Counted from the stretch's first letter, positions 1 to 13,080 are shown. The stretch: 64,000 bases of DNA from Mesotaenium endlicherianum (GCA_009602735.1 WELA01006130.1:541714-605713); one strand, 5' to 3'. The notes: generated by a model from the sequence alone, not told the origin. Translations and numbers: made by a program.

Positions 1-1429
1 AGACGTGCAAATTTGTTTCTCGGCTTAACTGTAAGTACCACTATGAAGGGCTTTCTACTGGCGATGTAGTGTTAGCTCACGTTTTGCGTTCACTTCTGGT
101 CGACTACAATCAATCGGGATCGAGGAACCAGGCGGAAATTGAGCAGAAGCGATAACTAAGTTTCACTTTCAGTGGAAATGAACGGTCGATGGCAATCGAG
201 ACGCGAGACGAGGCAATTCTGCACAACCTTAAGTGCCCGTTCTCGCGATTAAAATTGCGTATTTGCTTGAATATATTGTCGAAAAAACATCATGCTGCAG
301 GGAACAAATTTTGGTTTTATCCGAATCAGAATAAAGTACCTTCTACACACGTGTTGTTAGTCATTTTCGCACGCGTTGTCAGACCCACCTCAACCAAATA
401 CGTGCCTAACCCTCTCACACGACATTGGCCTTACAAACTTTTATTTTTAAGTCCATCTCTCCAAGCGAAGAGTGCACGAAAGACCTTTTCACCTCCATAT
501 TCCTGTTCTCGGAGTAAACTTCCTTGTACCTTACATCATTGAGGGTAACATAGTGTCGCAATTCTACACCTTCTTGGACGGTGCGGCACGCGTGGCGGAA
601 GTCACGCTGCACCCAGGTACGGACAGTCAACCATTGACTCACCGACCAAGGTCTGCTAACCTGTAGCAGCTGTCAAGTCAAACAAAGTTTAGGCGCTAGA
701 CCACCTCAGCACATGGACCATTGGCACTGGTGCCGTGATGGTATTACCACAACATGGGGTGTGGCCTTGAAACCCACGCCAGCATGGACACTAAACGAGA
801 GGTCAAGCAGACACGCGCGATGCTTACGGAGCAAAGCGCACATGACTCTTTTGACTTAACATAAGTCAAGCTATGCTAACTTCGAGGTTGCATGCATGCA
901 GGTGCTTGAGTAAAGCACGAGCAATGCCACATTGCCTCATGCAAGCTCACGTTTTGCCAAGAAGGCGAAGTAAGAGAAAGGAGGATGAAGAAGGAAGGCG
1001 CGAAGGAGAGAACGTGCCCAAGGCCACAAGGAGCCCGAAGAGGCACGCTTCTGCCGACGCTTGAAGATCTCTACTTCTTTGCCTATTCGTTCGTTTAGCC
1101 CCTTGTGGGCGTACCGTACGCATCGTAATACGCCGTATTAACGTACGCCCAAAAACGCGTATAGATCGGCATCAAATTAAGGGGTTTTTTTGAGAGGCAC
1201 ACGTTTCATTTGTTTCATCGATTAGTATCATTACCCGCTCACCACGTCGGCCCCGCCACACGTATTCGCGCTACACGTACTCCATTAGGGTTTAAGGTTA
1301 TGGTGGGTTTAGGATAGGTCAGACACGGGCGTAATAACTTAAGGGCGTCAATGAGCAAAATACACTTCGAAAGTAGGCAAACATTCTCCCTCGTCATTTT
1401 CGTAAGCCATGCTTGCGGCGATCCTTGCG
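1..1429. other. Gene-free stretch, unassigned
   Basis: Short open frames occur on both strands, but none has a recognisable domain, a believable start or a consistent codon pattern. No LTR, tRNA or transposase motif was seen. The one structured item is the nested inverted repeat at 1107-1150. It may be old repeat DNA, since everything to its right is. Confidence 0.6.
1107..1150. repeat. Nested inverted repeat (cruciform-like)
   Basis: Outer arms GGGCGTAC (1107-1114) and GTACGCCC (1143-1150) are perfect complements. Between them lies a second perfect pair, TAATACG (1126-1132) and CGTATTA (1134-1140), with one base between. No gene or element edge was found beside it, so its role is unknown. 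Confidence 0.7.
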
Positions 1430-2866
1430 TGTCGTAACAGTGATCGACAGGGGATGCTAAGCATCGACACACCTAACCTAAACAAGAGCTGAAACAGCAA
1501 AGACAGGAAATCGGTAGGAGCGACCTCAAGGACCGGACGAGGGCTAGCTAATCCAAATGCTAAGGGTAAAAACACCCCTTGTTAGGGGGAAAAGCCCACA
1601 GCTTATGAGCTGTAAATGAAAAAGAATACTAAAAGTTTGTACTGGGCAATACTGGGCACTAATGGGCAGCAAAGCAGCTACTGAGCATTAACCAAGGAGC
1701 AAAAAATGAGCTATGAATACCATTGTAGAAAGCTTAAGCGGGTTAGTAGGGGTACGATAGAAGAGCGAGAATGCCGGTTTCTAGGTAGCGGATTAGAACG
1801 AGGTGATTAGTTTGTTATGGCCAAGTTCGAGCACGTCCTTAGGGTACTTAGTTCAGTGAGTAACACGAGCCACGATCGAACAAAGAGAAAAGTAAGCATG
1901 GTAACACAAACAACAAGTAACAACAAGGCAAGCATCCACGAAGCAGCATAAGCTCAAATCATGTAAAACTAAAATACAAAACTAACACCGAACTGGTGTT
2001 AGCTCGCGGCCTAAGTAGCGTGCTCTCAAATACTATACCCAATGCCTACAAACACAATCAAACTCAAACAACAATGATGAGTGCATCATCGCGTCATCTC
2101 ACACAAATCCAAAAATACACTAAATACAAGAAAGGATCAAACCTAGAGGTCGACACGCACACGTACAACACATGACCAAAGACAAAAGAACCTGACACCC
2201 CAATGTCCCTTACTCTCCCTAACCCTTGGCAATCCTGGAGCATACACATAGGGATTGCCTATGGTACAGTGACGATCTAGCCATGGACAGTGGGGGATCC
2301 CACTGAGTACCCGTGCCAACCCTTCAAGCGAGCGAACCTGAGGGTTGACCTCCACACATGTGGGCGGCAACACCACGTGTGGAGGTAGAGAAATAGCGCG
2401 TGATCTTGGGGGGGAGCCTCACAGCTGCTCAACACCAGAACCTCGTGAGCAGATCATGGGTCCTAGTGTTCACCACCACTGCACATAGACCAATCCATCC
2501 TCACTTACCACCCTAACCCGACTAACCATTAGAACTTGTCATTGACCCTCCACTCTCTATTAACACCACTAGACACCAAAAAGGACTCAACAAGGACGGG
2601 CATGACAGCTGTCGTAACAGTGACCGTCGACAGTCGCTAGGCATCGACAAACCTAACATAAACAAGTGCTCAAACACCAAAGACAGGACATCGGTAGGAG
2701 CGACTCCAAGGACCAGACGAGGGCTGGCTAGTTTAGGTGCTGTGGGTAAAAATAACCCTTATTAGGAGGAGAAGCCCACAGCTTATGAGTTGTCAATGCA
2801 AAAGAATACTAGAAGTCTGTATTGGGCACTACTGGACACTAATGGGCAGCAGAGCAGCTACTAAGC
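1430..2866. mobile_element. T1: LTR pair with short non-coding interior (TRIM-like)
   Basis: Two direct repeats of about 257 bases, 1430-1687 and 2610-2866, share most of their sequence and both begin TGTCGTAACAGTGA. The left copy ends in CA. They flank about 920 bases without a coding frame longer than 80 codons. Matching terminal repeats, TG start and lack of coding capacity fit a terminal-repeat retrotransposon in miniature. No clear primer site or polypurine tract was recognised and target duplications cannot be read, because an A-family LTR starts directly at 2867. An unrelated tandem duplication is the alternative. Confidence 0.5.
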
Positions 2867-3140
2867 TGTAACGAATCAGTATATTGAGAAGACATGATAT
2901 TCAATTTAAAATTATAATTAAATAAGTTCAGTGTGCAGAACTTTAGTTAGTATTAAGTCTACTGGATGTTTAATACTTAGTTTAATGACTCAGCTAGGAG
3001 TAGCAAGCTAAAATCAGCTTAGGTCAGCTTCCTGACACATTCTTTGACAGTCAACTGATTGCCATACTCGGTAGCAACGAACTGCCTAGTTATGCATCTA
3101 AGTGTGGTGTGCTAGATGTATGGCCAGATGACACCCTTAA
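2867..3140 (+). mobile_element. Family A LTR fragment (left part)
   Basis: Starts TGTAACGAATCAGTATATTG and follows the first part of the family A LTRs (6801-7546 and 22480-23200) with many substitutions, so it is an old copy. It ends at TTAA (3137-3140), where a piggyBac-type end begins. Confidence 0.75.
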
Positions 3141-3429
3141 TACTAGATGGGCCACCAGAATACACACTTTTAGATGCATCCACTACTTTTACTCTTGATT
3201 TTTTCCCCACTACAATACCAGTTCAAATTCTAAGTGACGCATATATTTGAGAACCTAATATCACAATCTTGGGAATCACTCTTTTTATTTTGTAACCTGA
3301 TTTTTTTTGGGGAAAAAAAATCGAAAAGAATGCAACTCAAAAATTTATCGTTAAAAATGCAATTTTTGGTGCATCATAACTCTAACCACAAAATGATCCA
3401 GAGACTGTGATTTTTGCCAGTAGTGTGCA
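3141..3429 (+). mobile_element. P2: piggyBac-type end fragment
   Basis: TTAA at 3137-3140 is followed by TACTAGATGG, nearly the same as TTAA plus CACTAGATGG at 49912-49925, where a piggyBac-like transposase follows. TTAA is the target duplicated by piggyBac elements. The piece has no coding capacity. It holds a perfect hairpin at 3299-3322 (arms GATTTTTTTT and AAAAAAAATC, loop GGGG), and its far end is cut off where the G1 LTR begins. Confidence 0.5.
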
Positions 3430-3521
3430 TGTCGTACGGTAATAGATCGGATGCGTATTATCAACCCAAGCAATGCATAATAAGCAAGCAGGCTTTGCTG
3501 TAATAAAGTCTATAATACATG
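3430..3521 (-). repeat. 92-base LTR-end unit, copy 1
   Basis: This is the U5 end of the G1 LTR read on the minus strand. A very similar 92-base unit lies at 16964-17055, on the other side of the LTR and just inside the element. The pair brackets the LTR as direct repeats. Confidence 0.7.
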
Positions 3522-4291
3522 CTCTTCACAAGAGAGAGACTAAATGGTCCTCAAAACACAAGAAATAAAAGTGTGAGCTTTACTCATAATCTCTGTGACT
3601 TACAACTGGCATAATGGGGCTTCTAAAAAAAAGTTCCTCTAGGGACATCTCAAGCACTTATACTCTTGGAAACCCGGCGTCGTATGCGGCGGATCCAATG
3701 CATGTAGTCACTCTAAGAGGCTATCCTATGTCCACTAATGTGTACAAGGCATGTACTAGCACTCCTACAGGCTAAGCATAACTCAAATCAATCAAAGCAA
3801 AGCACGTAAAATATGCTAAGTGTCTCTCATTGGTGGAGCTTACCTTGGGTAGTTCTACCTTGATAGCGCCTCAAAATTGAATCTGGAACTTGAGGAAGCT
3901 TCCTCTAGAGGTAGGTGATGCAGTCACCAAATTATAGTCTCAATGATGCACTTAAACTATGGAAATGCAAGACTTATGTAGTCTAAAGGGCTCGCAAATT
4001 TGTGCGCACAAAGCTAGGGGTCCTTGGAATCACGAATAGTCAACCTTGTCACCTTTGGGTGCATGGAGTCACAAATCGGCCATTTGGTGTGACTCCGCTA
4101 GGTGCCGAAAGGGGTGCGGACTAGATCGCGTCTATCTCGCTCGATAACCGAATGACGCGAAACCGGTGCCATTTGGAAAATGCTTCGACGCGCTACACTT
4201 TGGTGACTTGAAAATCTAGAAAATATCAACATATGGATGCGTAAAGTTAATGCAAAGTCGGTCTTCCTAGGTTGATGGCTCACACACGTAG

Positions 4292-5035
4292 TGAAAGGGG
4301 CAGAGTGCCCTAGTGGAAGCGTAGTGACTCACGAGGAACAAAGCTAGTTGCAATCATACTCAAGAGTGCAGCGATATAATGCTAAGAAAGCTTAGGAAAA
4401 TTACTTGACATTTTGAGTGGCAAGAAACTGCTCACAAATGATGTAGGATGAAAGGCCTTGTCACTATAAACCCGTAGAAATTTACAGAAGTGAAAATTGA
4501 TAAGAAACAAAGAAGTTATGCCTATTTATAATTTTCTGCCTAAGTGCTCCTCTCTAGGAGGAAGCTACGGATTTTCCTAAGTGTTCGTCAAATCGTCCCT
4601 TCCAGAATATTCGTGAGTAAGCTAGATCAGTCTAATCTGACGTGTGGGGCCGAATTGACGTCCACATACATGCATCGACATTACTAAAATATTCTATCTT
4701 AGACGCGCTAGGCTAAACCGAAACTTCTAGGTAAATCGACCTAGTCGGCACTCCGCATCAGCCAAACTTACGTGAAGGTTCGAGTTCACACTAACGGGCC
4801 AGATCGCTCGACGCTGTCGGTCAATCCGACGGTCGCGCTCACCGCGAATTAAGGACAGTCGTCAACCGACCTCGAAACTAATTAAACTTCGGAAATCCGT
4901 AACTCTCTCAATACTTGACCAAATTCGATGAATTTTATATCAAAATGATTACAAAAATGCACTCTAAACTTCTATACAATCAAGACATACTTTCATGAAG
5001 CTCAAAAATGCACTTTATAAACCTATGACCTCACA
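4292..5035 (-). repeat. B 3' LTR
   Basis: 744 bases, paired with 16170-16913. On the minus strand it carries a TATAAATA box about 210 bases before its end, the likely promoter core. It lies inside the G1 LTR. Confidence 0.9.
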
Positions 5036-5154
5036 TCATCCCCCTCCTCAAGATGCGACGTCCTCGACGCATTCTGCAAATAACGTCTCAACTTACTCTT
5101 ACAATGAGTCAAGTTGGTCTTTGGCTCCCAAGTGTTGTCCGCCTGGTAGCTCTT

Positions 5155-6800
5155 CTACTTGACCAGATACTCTTGAACAAGTCGTTGACCTCGCTTGACT
5201 CGTCGATCGCCGACAATCGCCTCCACTTCATACTCCAATACATCATCGACCTCGACCGGTGGTGGCGGTGTAGGTTGTCGTCCTGGATGTCCTTCCTTCG
5301 GGTCAATGTATGGCCGCAAACAACTGACATGGAACACATCATGGATACGCCAGCCTGAAGGAAGTTCACACTTGTAGGTCACTGGGTTAACCTGCTTGAG
5401 TACCACAAAGGGACCTATAAACCGTGCCCGCAGTTTCCTCTTGCCTGTGAAAGGTAGATTTTCCGTTGACAAGAGTACTTTGTCACCCACATGGAATGTC
5501 ACTTCCCTCCTGTGCTTGTTAGCATGCTTGACCTGTTCTTCTTGTGCCTTCCGAATACACGTCTTTGCCATATCCCAAGTGTTCGCCATCTGCTCCATAA
5601 AAGCTTGTGTAGTTGGAATCCGAGTCTCCTTGGCCCTCTCGAACAAGATGTTCCCTAGATGATATACTTCTCGCCCATAAACCATAGGAAATGGTGACTG
5701 CTTGGTGGATCCCTGCATGCTGTTGTTGTAAGCAAACTCCAACCCTGGTAGCTTCTTGTCCCACTCTGAAGGGTCTTCCATAGTGAAAATCCTGAGCACC
5801 TCTTGCAAAGTTCAGTTGAGCCTCTCACTCTGCCCGTCTGTCTGAGGGTGATAGGTAGTGCTCATACTCAACTTGGTCCCCATCAAAGTAAACAATGACC
5901 GCCAAAAGTTGCTAGTAAACCTTGGATCCCGATCTGAAACAATCACCTTCGGCAACCCATGTAGCCTGAAAATATGATCGAAGAATAGCCGTGCCACATC
6001 CGCTGCCGTAGAAGTCTCCATCATGGGAATGAAGTGAGCCATCTTACTGAGTCTGTCAGACACAACCCATACTGCATCGTGCCCTTGACCACTGGCTGGT
6101 AACGATGTGATGAAGTCCATAGCAATCTGCTCCCAAGGATACTCTGGAATAGGCAGGGGCTGCAATGTACCTTCCATCTTTTGATTTGGTGTCTTGTTTC
6201 TCTGGCACGCATCACAACTCCTGATCCACTCCTCGATGTCCTTGTCCATATTTCTCCAATAGTACTCTCGCTTCAGCACGCTTGCCGTCTTCTCGCTTCC
6301 AAAGTGTCCAGCATATAAGCAATCATGATGCTCCGCAAGTAGTAAGTCTCGTAGCTCCTTGATGTCAGGTACCACCACTCTCTTGGAATCACCATAATAC
6401 CATATGCCGTNGTATGCCGTCCTTCTTGTGCATACTCGCGTTGAACTCAGCTGCTCCACTATCAGCAAACTTTGGGTCCTCCTCATAACCTCTTTGAAGC
6501 TTCTCCTTGAAGTCCATACTCTCCTTGATGACCGAGACAGCTGCAAGGTCACACCTTCTGGATAAGGCATCTGCAGGGTTGATCTTCCCTGGTAAATACT
6601 CAATCTTGTGGTCCAATTGTTGCAGAAACTCCATCCACCTTGCCTGTCTTGGTGTCAACGTTGGTTGCGTCATAAACTTCTCCAAGCTCTTGTGGTCGGT
6701 CTTGATGAACACCTTCCGGCCGTCCACATAACATCGCCAAATCCTCAAAGCCTGGATAATAGCCAACATCTCTCGCTCGTATGCTGCATAGTTTTGCTCC
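5155..6800 (-). pseudogene. pol: B pol, 3' part: RNase H end, integrase, chromodomain
   Basis: Minus-strand frames show an RNase H tail (ITDASN-type fold continued by LAIIQALRIWRCYVDG and NPADALSRR), the integrase zinc finger (H..AGHFG and CDACQRNK), the catalytic core ([32 protein letters not shown]) and a C-terminal chromodomain (EYEVEAIVGDRRVKRG). Chromodomains steer integration toward marked chromatin in chromoviruses. The A element starts directly after this part at 6801. The gene is broken. Confidence 0.85.
6411..6411. other. Single N between duplicated bases
   Basis: The N is flanked by ATGCCGT on the left and GTATGCCGT on the right, so the same bases appear on both sides. This looks like two contig ends whose short overlap was not merged, not biological sequence. 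Confidence 0.7.
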
Positions 6801-7546
6801 TGTAATGAATCAGTATATTAGTAGATATAATATTCATTTAAATATAATAGTTAATTTAGTTCAGCCTGCTGAACTCTAGTTAGTAGTCAGTCTGCTGAAC
6901 TTTAGTTAATAATCAGTCTGCTGGACTTTACATAATTATCAGTTTAATGACTCGGCCAAAAGCAGCAGGCTGAAGTCAACTTAAGTCAGCTTGCTGACAC
7001 ATTCTTTGACAGCCAGCTGACTTCCGTGCTCGGTAGCAGCGAACTGCCTTGATATGCATCTAAGTACCACCTGCTAGATGAATGGCCAGATGACATCCCC
7101 ATGATGGATGGCTATTCGGGATGATGGGAGATGGCGGTGGATTTGGTTAACCGAGGTCCTACCAACGTGGTTAACTCCCGGGTAGGCGGTGCCATCGCAC
7201 TGACCGTTGAACAGTAAACTCATTCCATGTACATATGCTAGGCATTGCTCTCGAGTTCGGCATTCGGAAACGAGGCCAACTCTCTTGTACAGCTTACTGA
7301 GAGAGATCTGAATCCAAGGCGAGAAGCCATTGATACGCACTGTCTTCTAACCTTGCTTATGTATGAGTTTACTGATTTGCATTATTGATGCTAGTTTACT
7401 CGCATTTGACTTACGAGTATTATTCACTGCTAGTGTATTGTCCTTTGCCGTTTAACCAGTTAACGGAAATTGCCATCAAGATTACTTGCTGATATAAAGA
7501 TCTTTATTAATTGTTAATCGCCTATTTGGTAAGTCGATTCATTTCA
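6801..7546 (+). repeat. A1 5' LTR
   Basis: 746 bases from TGTAATGAATC to GATTCATTTCA; these ends form an 11-base inverted repeat with one mismatch. A TATAAAGA box lies at 7493-7500, close to the right end, so the repeated RNA part would be short. A GTAAGT at 7529-7534 resembles a splice donor. Confidence 0.92.
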
Positions 7547-7547
7547 G

Positions 7548-7559
7548 TGGTATCGGAGC
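7548..7559 (+). promoter_or_regulatory. A1 primer-binding site, initiator-Met tRNA type
   Basis: TGGTATCGGAGC lies one base after the LTR. The usual plant site complementary to initiator methionine tRNA is TGGTATCAGAGC, a single difference. It primes minus-strand DNA synthesis, and it supports a streptophyte host. Confidence 0.85.
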
Positions 7560-7580
7560 AGTTATCACAGTCTTCTTTGT

Positions 7581-9059
7581 ATGGTAAGGACAAGGTCTCA
7601 AACTAGCAACTCCCGAGACATGGAGAACCAGGATAACGAGAATGTCGAAAACCAGGCGGAAAGCCATGTAGCGGGAAACCGTACCTATTCGGAAGCAGTA
7701 GCGGATACTGCAGCTAGGGAGGCTGCAGATGAGGCAGCTGCTATTGCCTCAGTCGCAGCTCAGCAAGCTGAGGAGGAGATAGCCAGACTAGAAGCTGAAC
7801 AAGTAGCAAAGGCCGCTGAAGATATACAAAGGAGGGAAGGACAGCCAGCTGACGAGCGCACTGTTGAAGAACTTATGGCATCAAGGGCCAATGTTCTGAA
7901 CCCACCTCCTGCCGTACAACTCAATGTACCCCTAGGTCAAATACGTGACCGGCTGAATGCGGCAGGAATTGCTGCTGCAGGAGCAAGAGGGATTGTTGAG
8001 GACACTACTCAGCGAGTAGATGCCAATGCTGCTGCTGCATTTGCTAATCTACCACCCCAAAATGTAGACTTGGGAGCATTGTTCGTTCAGATGCAGTCGC
8101 AAATGGCGACCATGTATCAGTCCCAGCAGGAGGACAAAAGAATCATAATGTCCCTACTCCGGGACAGAGACCAACTGGGGTCTCACACCACTAGTGGTGG
8201 TGGCCGAGGGCCTAGTAAGCCCAAGCCGAAACCTCCCCAGGACTATGATCCTGAGGGAAACAGAAAATATTACCTGATCAAGTTTCTCGCGGATGTTGAG
8301 CAGTGGCTGGAGAACTACCCAGAACTGCAAGATTACGAGAAGGTCAGGCACACCGGTGCGCTACTGAAAGGCAGTGCCGCAGACTGGTGGCTTTACTGGA
8401 AGGAAGAGCGTAAGGCTCGGCAACTCGGTGACCCTACGTGGGTAGAGTTTGTCGAGAAGTTGCATGAGAAGTTTGATGTCATCAACCAGCAGGAGAAAGC
8501 TATCTATGCGATGATCTCCCTGACACTGAAGCAGACCACTTCAGTTGCTGAGTTTGCTCAAAAGTTCCAAGAGAACATGATGAAGCAGCCTGATTTGCCA
8601 GAACGGTATAGGATAGCATACTTCAGGTATGGCTTGAAATCCGAGGTCTCTGGTCATTTTGCTGAGAAAAAGTATGAGAAACTGGCTGACTTGATCCAGG
8701 ATGCTGACGCCTGGGATCAGCAGCAGTTCAATCACAAGCGCCAGAGTAACGCTTTGGTGTCTAAGATTGTCAAAAAGCCCCACGGTTCCTACAATGCAGT
8801 TGAAGGAGACCAGGCTGAGGATAATCAGGGTGATGAATATGAGTATGAGTACAATGCTATTCAGTCTAGAGGTAGAGGTGGTCCCTCTCGAGGTGGCTAT
8901 GGAAGGGGTGGTGGTAGGACTAAGCCGAGACCAGCCTCAGCAAAATCTACTTGCTACCATTGTCAGCAGAAAGGCCACTACAGAGAACAGTGTCCGGTCA
9001 AGCACCTGCCTAAGGTCGAGAGAAAAGACCAGCCTTTAAAAGACAGCAACAGTCAGTAA
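7581..9059 (+). CDS. gag: A1 Gag polyprotein
   Basis: 492 codons starting MVRTRSQ shortly after the primer site, which fixes the start. An Ala/Glu-rich coiled-coil N-terminal part (about residues 35-90) precedes the Ty3-type capsid domain (about 225-400, with WLENYPEL and the DWWLYW segment). A Gly/Arg-rich tract (about 435-455) and one CCHC zinc knuckle, [14 protein letters not shown] (about 463-476), for RNA binding come last. GTAAGG sits directly after the ATG and could also act as a splice donor for ORF3. Pol follows in the minus-one frame, as is common for the superfamily. Confidence 0.92.
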   Translation: MVRTRSQTSNSRDMENQDNENVENQAESHVAGNRTYSEAVADTAAREAADEAAAIASVAAQQAEEEIARLEAEQVAKAAEDIQRREGQPADERTVEELMASRANVLNPPPAVQLNVPLGQIRDRLNAAGIAAAGARGIVEDTTQRVDANAAAAFANLPPQNVDLGALFVQMQSQMATMYQSQQEDKRIIMSLLRDRDQLGSHTTSGGGRGPSKPKPKPPQDYDPEGNRKYYLIKFLADVEQWLENYPELQDYEKVRHTGALLKGSAADWWLYWKEERKARQLGDPTWVEFVEKLHEKFDVINQQEKAIYAMISLTLKQTTSVAEFAQKFQENMMKQPDLPERYRIAYFRYGLKSEVSGHFAEKKYEKLADLIQDADAWDQQQFNHKRQSNALVSKIVKKPHGSYNAVEGDQAEDNQGDEYEYEYNAIQSRGRGGPSRGGYGRGGGRTKPRPASAKSTCYHCQQKGHYREQCPVKHLPKVERKDQPLKDSNSQ

Positions 9060-9127
9060 TCCAGTCTACTGACTGTGAGGATGCTAGAGATAGTGAGTCG
9101 TCACTAGCTGCCCTCGTAGCAGGTATT

Positions 9128-12100
9128 ATGGGTCCTGCTGAACTGGATTCACTATGCATGCCTGACAAACAGATAAAGGAGACCATCAGTAATATAGACG
9201 TCCAGAGAGTGCACACTCTGGATGCTCTTGTTCCACCTGATGTCCAACATTTCTTTGCTACGTCAGGAGAACAATGCGAAAGTCAGGAAAAGACAGTCCC
9301 CCCTATCCTACTGCATTGCATGATTGCAGGTAGGAAGGTGAGGGCATTTGTTGACGGAGGGGCGTCACATACTTTTATCCACAAGGACTTAGTTAAGCGG
9401 CTAAGGCTGCCTACTGTCACCCAAGGGAATAGAAAAATATTCCTTGGAGATGCCTCAAGTATCCCGGGAGGAGTTATAACCAAGCCTATTGAGGTCCAGT
9501 TAGGTTCTGGCATTGCAGTTCTAACTGAAACGCTTACATTTGAGGTACTCAACACTGGCTTTTATGATCTCGTGCTAGGCAGGTCCTGGCTTAATAGACA
9601 TCAAGCTGAAGTGTGTTGGAGCAGAGGTACAGTTAAAGTGAGAGGAGCCAGTGATGGGCAGACTGACTTGGCACCCACCAGTGCTCTTCCTCTTGTCCTG
9701 TGTGGATGGCAAATGAAGGAAAAGAAGAGGCTTCCAGAAGGATGCAAGTTGCTGAATGCAATGGAGTTCGTCAAAAGCTGGAACCAGAAGGAAGACAGAA
9801 TGTTCTGTCTGCTGCTAAGAGAGGTACCTCCTCAACCTGAAGAAGTGGTTGAGAAAAAGGTAAGCCCTCCGGAGCACCCTACTGCTGCAAAAATTGTTGC
9901 TCAGTACACTGATGTGTTTAACATGCCTCCAGGACTACCCCCTAAAAGGGAAGTAGATCATAGGATTGATCTATTACCTGGTAGCCAGCCACCCTGGCAA
10001 CGCACTTATGGCTTGTCTTATTTGGAGAGCGAGGAGTTGAAAACACAGATTGCAGAGCTGGAGGAAAATGGTTACATTTCTCCCAGTAAATCACCGTACG
10101 GCGCACCTATCCTATTTGTTAAGAAAAAGGATGGCAGTATGCGGATGTGTGTGGATTACAGAGCCCTGAACAGAATTACAGTAAAGAACAAGTATGCTTT
10201 ACCCAGGATCGAGGACTTGCTTGATACCCTGTCTGGCGCTAAGGTGTTCAGTAAGATAGATCTCAAGAGTGGTTATCATCAAATCAGAATTGCTGAGGGG
10301 GATGAACACAAGACTGCTTTCCGCACACGTTATGGACACTATGAGTTCAACGTGATGCCATTTGGACTGACTAATGCTCCTGCTACCTTTATGGGTGCTA
10401 TGAATGACATTTTCAGACCTTATTTGGATAAGTTTGTGCAAGTTTTCCTGGATGATATTTTAATTTTCTCTAAAGATGAAGCTCAGCACACTGAACACTT
10501 AAAGAAAGTGCTGGACACTCTGCGGAAAAATCACTTGTATGCTAAAATGAGCAAGTGTGATTTCTTTAAGGAAAGTATTGAATTCTTAGGCCACGTTGTC
10601 AGTAAAGAGGGCATCAGTGTGGATCCTAAGAAAGTCCAGACCATAAGGGACTGGCCAGTACCACAGTCTGTCTCTGAAGTTAGATCCTTCCTCGGGTTGG
10701 CTAACTACTATAGGAGATTTATTGAGAATTATTCCACAAAGGCCAGTAAACTGACTGACCTTACTAAGAAAGACATCGGGTATGTGTGGGGGGAAGAGCA
10801 GCAGGCTGCCTTCCAGACCCTTAAAGATGCCCTTTGTTCTGCCCCAGTGCTAGCCGTGTATGACCCCAGCAAACCGGTGCAGGTGGTTACTGATGCCTCT
10901 GATTTTGCCATGGGTGCTATTTTGTTGCAGCCTGCTGACAAAACCACAAAGGATGGTAAGGTACGGCAGGAGTGGCATCCTGTGTTGTATGAGTCTATGA
11001 AATTTAATCCAGCGGAGATTAATTACTCAGTGCATGATAAAGAGCTGCTAGCTATCATTCATGTACTCAAACAGTGGAGAGCATACTTACATGGTAAAGC
11101 TTTTAAGGTGATTACAGATCATCTAGCTCTGACCCACTTTCAGAAGAAGTCCAAGCTGTCGAGGAGGGAGAACCGCTGGAGCCAGATGCTGGAGCAGTTC
11201 CAAGTCCAGATCGACTACAAACCAGGGAAGTTGAATCCTGCTGATGCACTCTCTAGAAGACCTGACTTGCAAGAAAGGAACTTTAGTCAGCATGCTGTAG
11301 ATAAAGTCCTGTGTGCACTCACTTCACTAAAGGTGAAAAAGTCCTTCCTTGAACAACTTAGGAAAGCCTACCTTTCTGACCCAACATTTGAGCCCAGCCC
11401 CACTACTGGTGTGTGTCGTGCTACTGCACTCGGGTATAAGCTCAAGGGAGGGGTCTGGGTGACTGAAACCACTTCAGGCAGGCTGAAGCTGGTCATTCCT
11501 AATAACTTGGAAATAAGGTCTCTCTTACTGAGTCAAGCTCATGACAGTCTCCTGGGTGGACATTTGGGGCAGGCCAAAACTGTTGGCAAACTGGCAAAAC
11601 ATTATCATTGGGAGGGGTTACCCCGGGAGGTCTTGAAATATGTCAAGTCCTGTGACCAGTGTCAGAGAAATAAGTCTCGGCACACACCACCCGGAGGTCT
11701 CTTGCAACCGCTACCCATCCCAGCGGGACGCTGGGAAACTATATCCATGGACTGGGTGGTCTCACTACCAAGAACTGCCAACGGGCATGATTCAATACTG
11801 GTAGTCGTGGATAAACTGACAAAAATGGTCATTTTTATCCCCACAACTGTCAAAGTGACTGCACTCGAAACAGCGAGACAGTTTTACAACCATGTAGTAT
11901 GCCAACATGGGCTCCCTTCTAATATCATCTCAGACAGAGACTCAAAATTCACCTCTAAGTTCTGGAGAGCTTTAATGGGGTTAATGGGAGTCAAACAGCT
12001 GCTCAGCACAGCAAACCACCCTCAGACTGATGGGCAGACTGAAAGAACTAACCGAGTTCTGCAGGAGGTGCTGAGAGCATATATTAACCAAAAACAAGAT

Positions 12101-12844
12101 AATTGGGATGACCTGTTGCCTCAAATTCAGTTTGCGGTCAACAGTGCGGTGCACGCGTCAACGGGCAAAACTCCTTTTGAACTCAGCCTGGGTAGAGTCC
12201 CTAAGTCTCCTCTAGATGTGCTAGGGGAATCTTTAACTCACCCTGAAGGGATTGACAACCCGGTCTCCCTCCAGTTAACTCAGGAGTTTGCTGACACCCT
12301 GTCAGAAGTCCAACGAAACTTGCACACGGCCCAAGAAAACCAACAAAAATACGCTAATCAACACCGTCGGGAACTGACATTTTCCAAGGGGGATTTAGTC
12401 AAACTGCATTCTCAGCACCTGTACCTCCCTGGTGTGGTCAAGAAAAAGCTTGGCCCTGTCTGGGTCGGTCCATATTCGGTGGTCCGTCGTGTCGGTCAGA
12501 ATGCTTACAAACTGAACATGTCAGCTGAATACAAGGGGCACCCGGTCTTTAATGTCTCCTTCCTGGAACCGTACATCAAAGGTGATACACTGTTCACAGG
12601 TCGGTTCCCTGTCCAACCGGGACCGGTCCCCGCTGTCCGGGACGGCGACCCTGAGGAATATGAGGTCGATGAGATTTTAGACGCTCGCTCGGTCCGTCGA
12701 TCGTCTAAATATGTCATGAAATACCTCATTCGATGGAAGGGTTACGATGCCTCTGGGGACACTTGGGAGTTTAAGGACCACTTGACCAATGCCAAAGGGG
12801 CGTTGACACGGTTCCACCTTCGGGCCGCTGGAGTCCCTCCATAA
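9128..12844 (+). CDS. pol: A1 Pol polyprotein with chromodomain
   Basis: 1238 codons in one frame. The aspartic protease shows [12 protein letters not shown] with [10 protein letters not shown] downstream. Reverse transcriptase has [20 protein letters not shown] and the active site FLDDILIF. RNase H has [22 protein letters not shown] and TDHLAL. Integrase has the HHCC finger ending CDQCQRNK and the core [15 protein letters not shown] and PQTDGQTER. The C-terminus is a chromodomain, [15 protein letters not shown] followed by YLIRWKGY. The order protease, RT, RNase H, integrase, chromodomain defines a chromovirus. The true N-terminus depends on the gag-pol junction, so 9128 is only the first Met in the frame. 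Confidence 0.93.
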   Translation: MGPAELDSLCMPDKQIKETISNIDVQRVHTLDALVPPDVQHFFATSGEQCESQEKTVPPILLHCMIAGRKVRAFVDGGASHTFIHKDLVKRLRLPTVTQGNRKIFLGDASSIPGGVITKPIEVQLGSGIAVLTETLTFEVLNTGFYDLVLGRSWLNRHQAEVCWSRGTVKVRGASDGQTDLAPTSALPLVLCGWQMKEKKRLPEGCKLLNAMEFVKSWNQKEDRMFCLLLREVPPQPEEVVEKKVSPPEHPTAAKIVAQYTDVFNMPPGLPPKREVDHRIDLLPGSQPPWQRTYGLSYLESEELKTQIAELEENGYISPSKSPYGAPILFVKKKDGSMRMCVDYRALNRITVKNKYALPRIEDLLDTLSGAKVFSKIDLKSGYHQIRIAEGDEHKTAFRTRYGHYEFNVMPFGLTNAPATFMGAMNDIFRPYLDKFVQVFLDDILIFSKDEAQHTEHLKKVLDTLRKNHLYAKMSKCDFFKESIEFLGHVVSKEGISVDPKKVQTIRDWPVPQSVSEVRSFLGLANYYRRFIENYSTKASKLTDLTKKDIGYVWGEEQQAAFQTLKDALCSAPVLAVYDPSKPVQVVTDASDFAMGAILLQPADKTTKDGKVRQEWHPVLYESMKFNPAEINYSVHDKELLAIIHVLKQWRAYLHGKAFKVITDHLALTHFQKKSKLSRRENRWSQMLEQFQVQIDYKPGKLNPADALSRRPDLQERNFSQHAVDKVLCALTSLKVKKSFLEQLRKAYLSDPTFEPSPTTGVCRATALGYKLKGGVWVTETTSGRLKLVIPNNLEIRSLLLSQAHDSLLGGHLGQAKTVGKLAKHYHWEGLPREVLKYVKSCDQCQRNKSRHTPPGGLLQPLPIPAGRWETISMDWVVSLPRTANGHDSILVVVDKLTKMVIFIPTTVKVTALETARQFYNHVVCQHGLPSNIISDRDSKFTSKFWRALMGLMGVKQLLSTANHPQTDGQTERTNRVLQEVLRAYINQKQDNWDDLLPQIQFAVNSAVHASTGKTPFELSLGRVPKSPLDVLGESLTHPEGIDNPVSLQLTQEFADTLSEVQRNLHTAQENQQKYANQHRRELTFSKGDLVKLHSQHLYLPGVVKKKLGPVWVGPYSVVRRVGQNAYKLNMSAEYKGHPVFNVSFLEPYIKGDTLFTGRFPVQPGPVPAVRDGDPEEYEVDEILDARSVRRSSKYVMKYLIRWKGYDASGDTWEFKDHLTNAKGALTRFHLRAAGVPP

Positions 12845-13080
12845 CTGTCATTTCAGTTGACACGGGAAGGTGACAGGCGGTCCTGTCTCCATTTAAGTTG
12901 GAGGGGAAAATATATGACAGTTAGTGAGCGAGAGCGATAAAAACACACTCGTACGTTTATGTGTAGCGCATCGCAACTACGTCAATTTTTAGCAATCATC
13001 CTGTAAGGTAAACAGCAGCGAAGCCACTATACTAAATACTAACATACTTCCTGCAATCCCTATGACAAAGGTCCATATCC

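Noticed and set aside
189-666. Small overlapping frames near the left end as host genes
   Set aside because: No start context, no domain, overlap on both strands and no similarity recognised.
8154-8783. Minus-strand frames inside A1 gag, repeated in A2
   Set aside because: They recur only because gag itself is nearly identical in the two copies, and they carry no domain.
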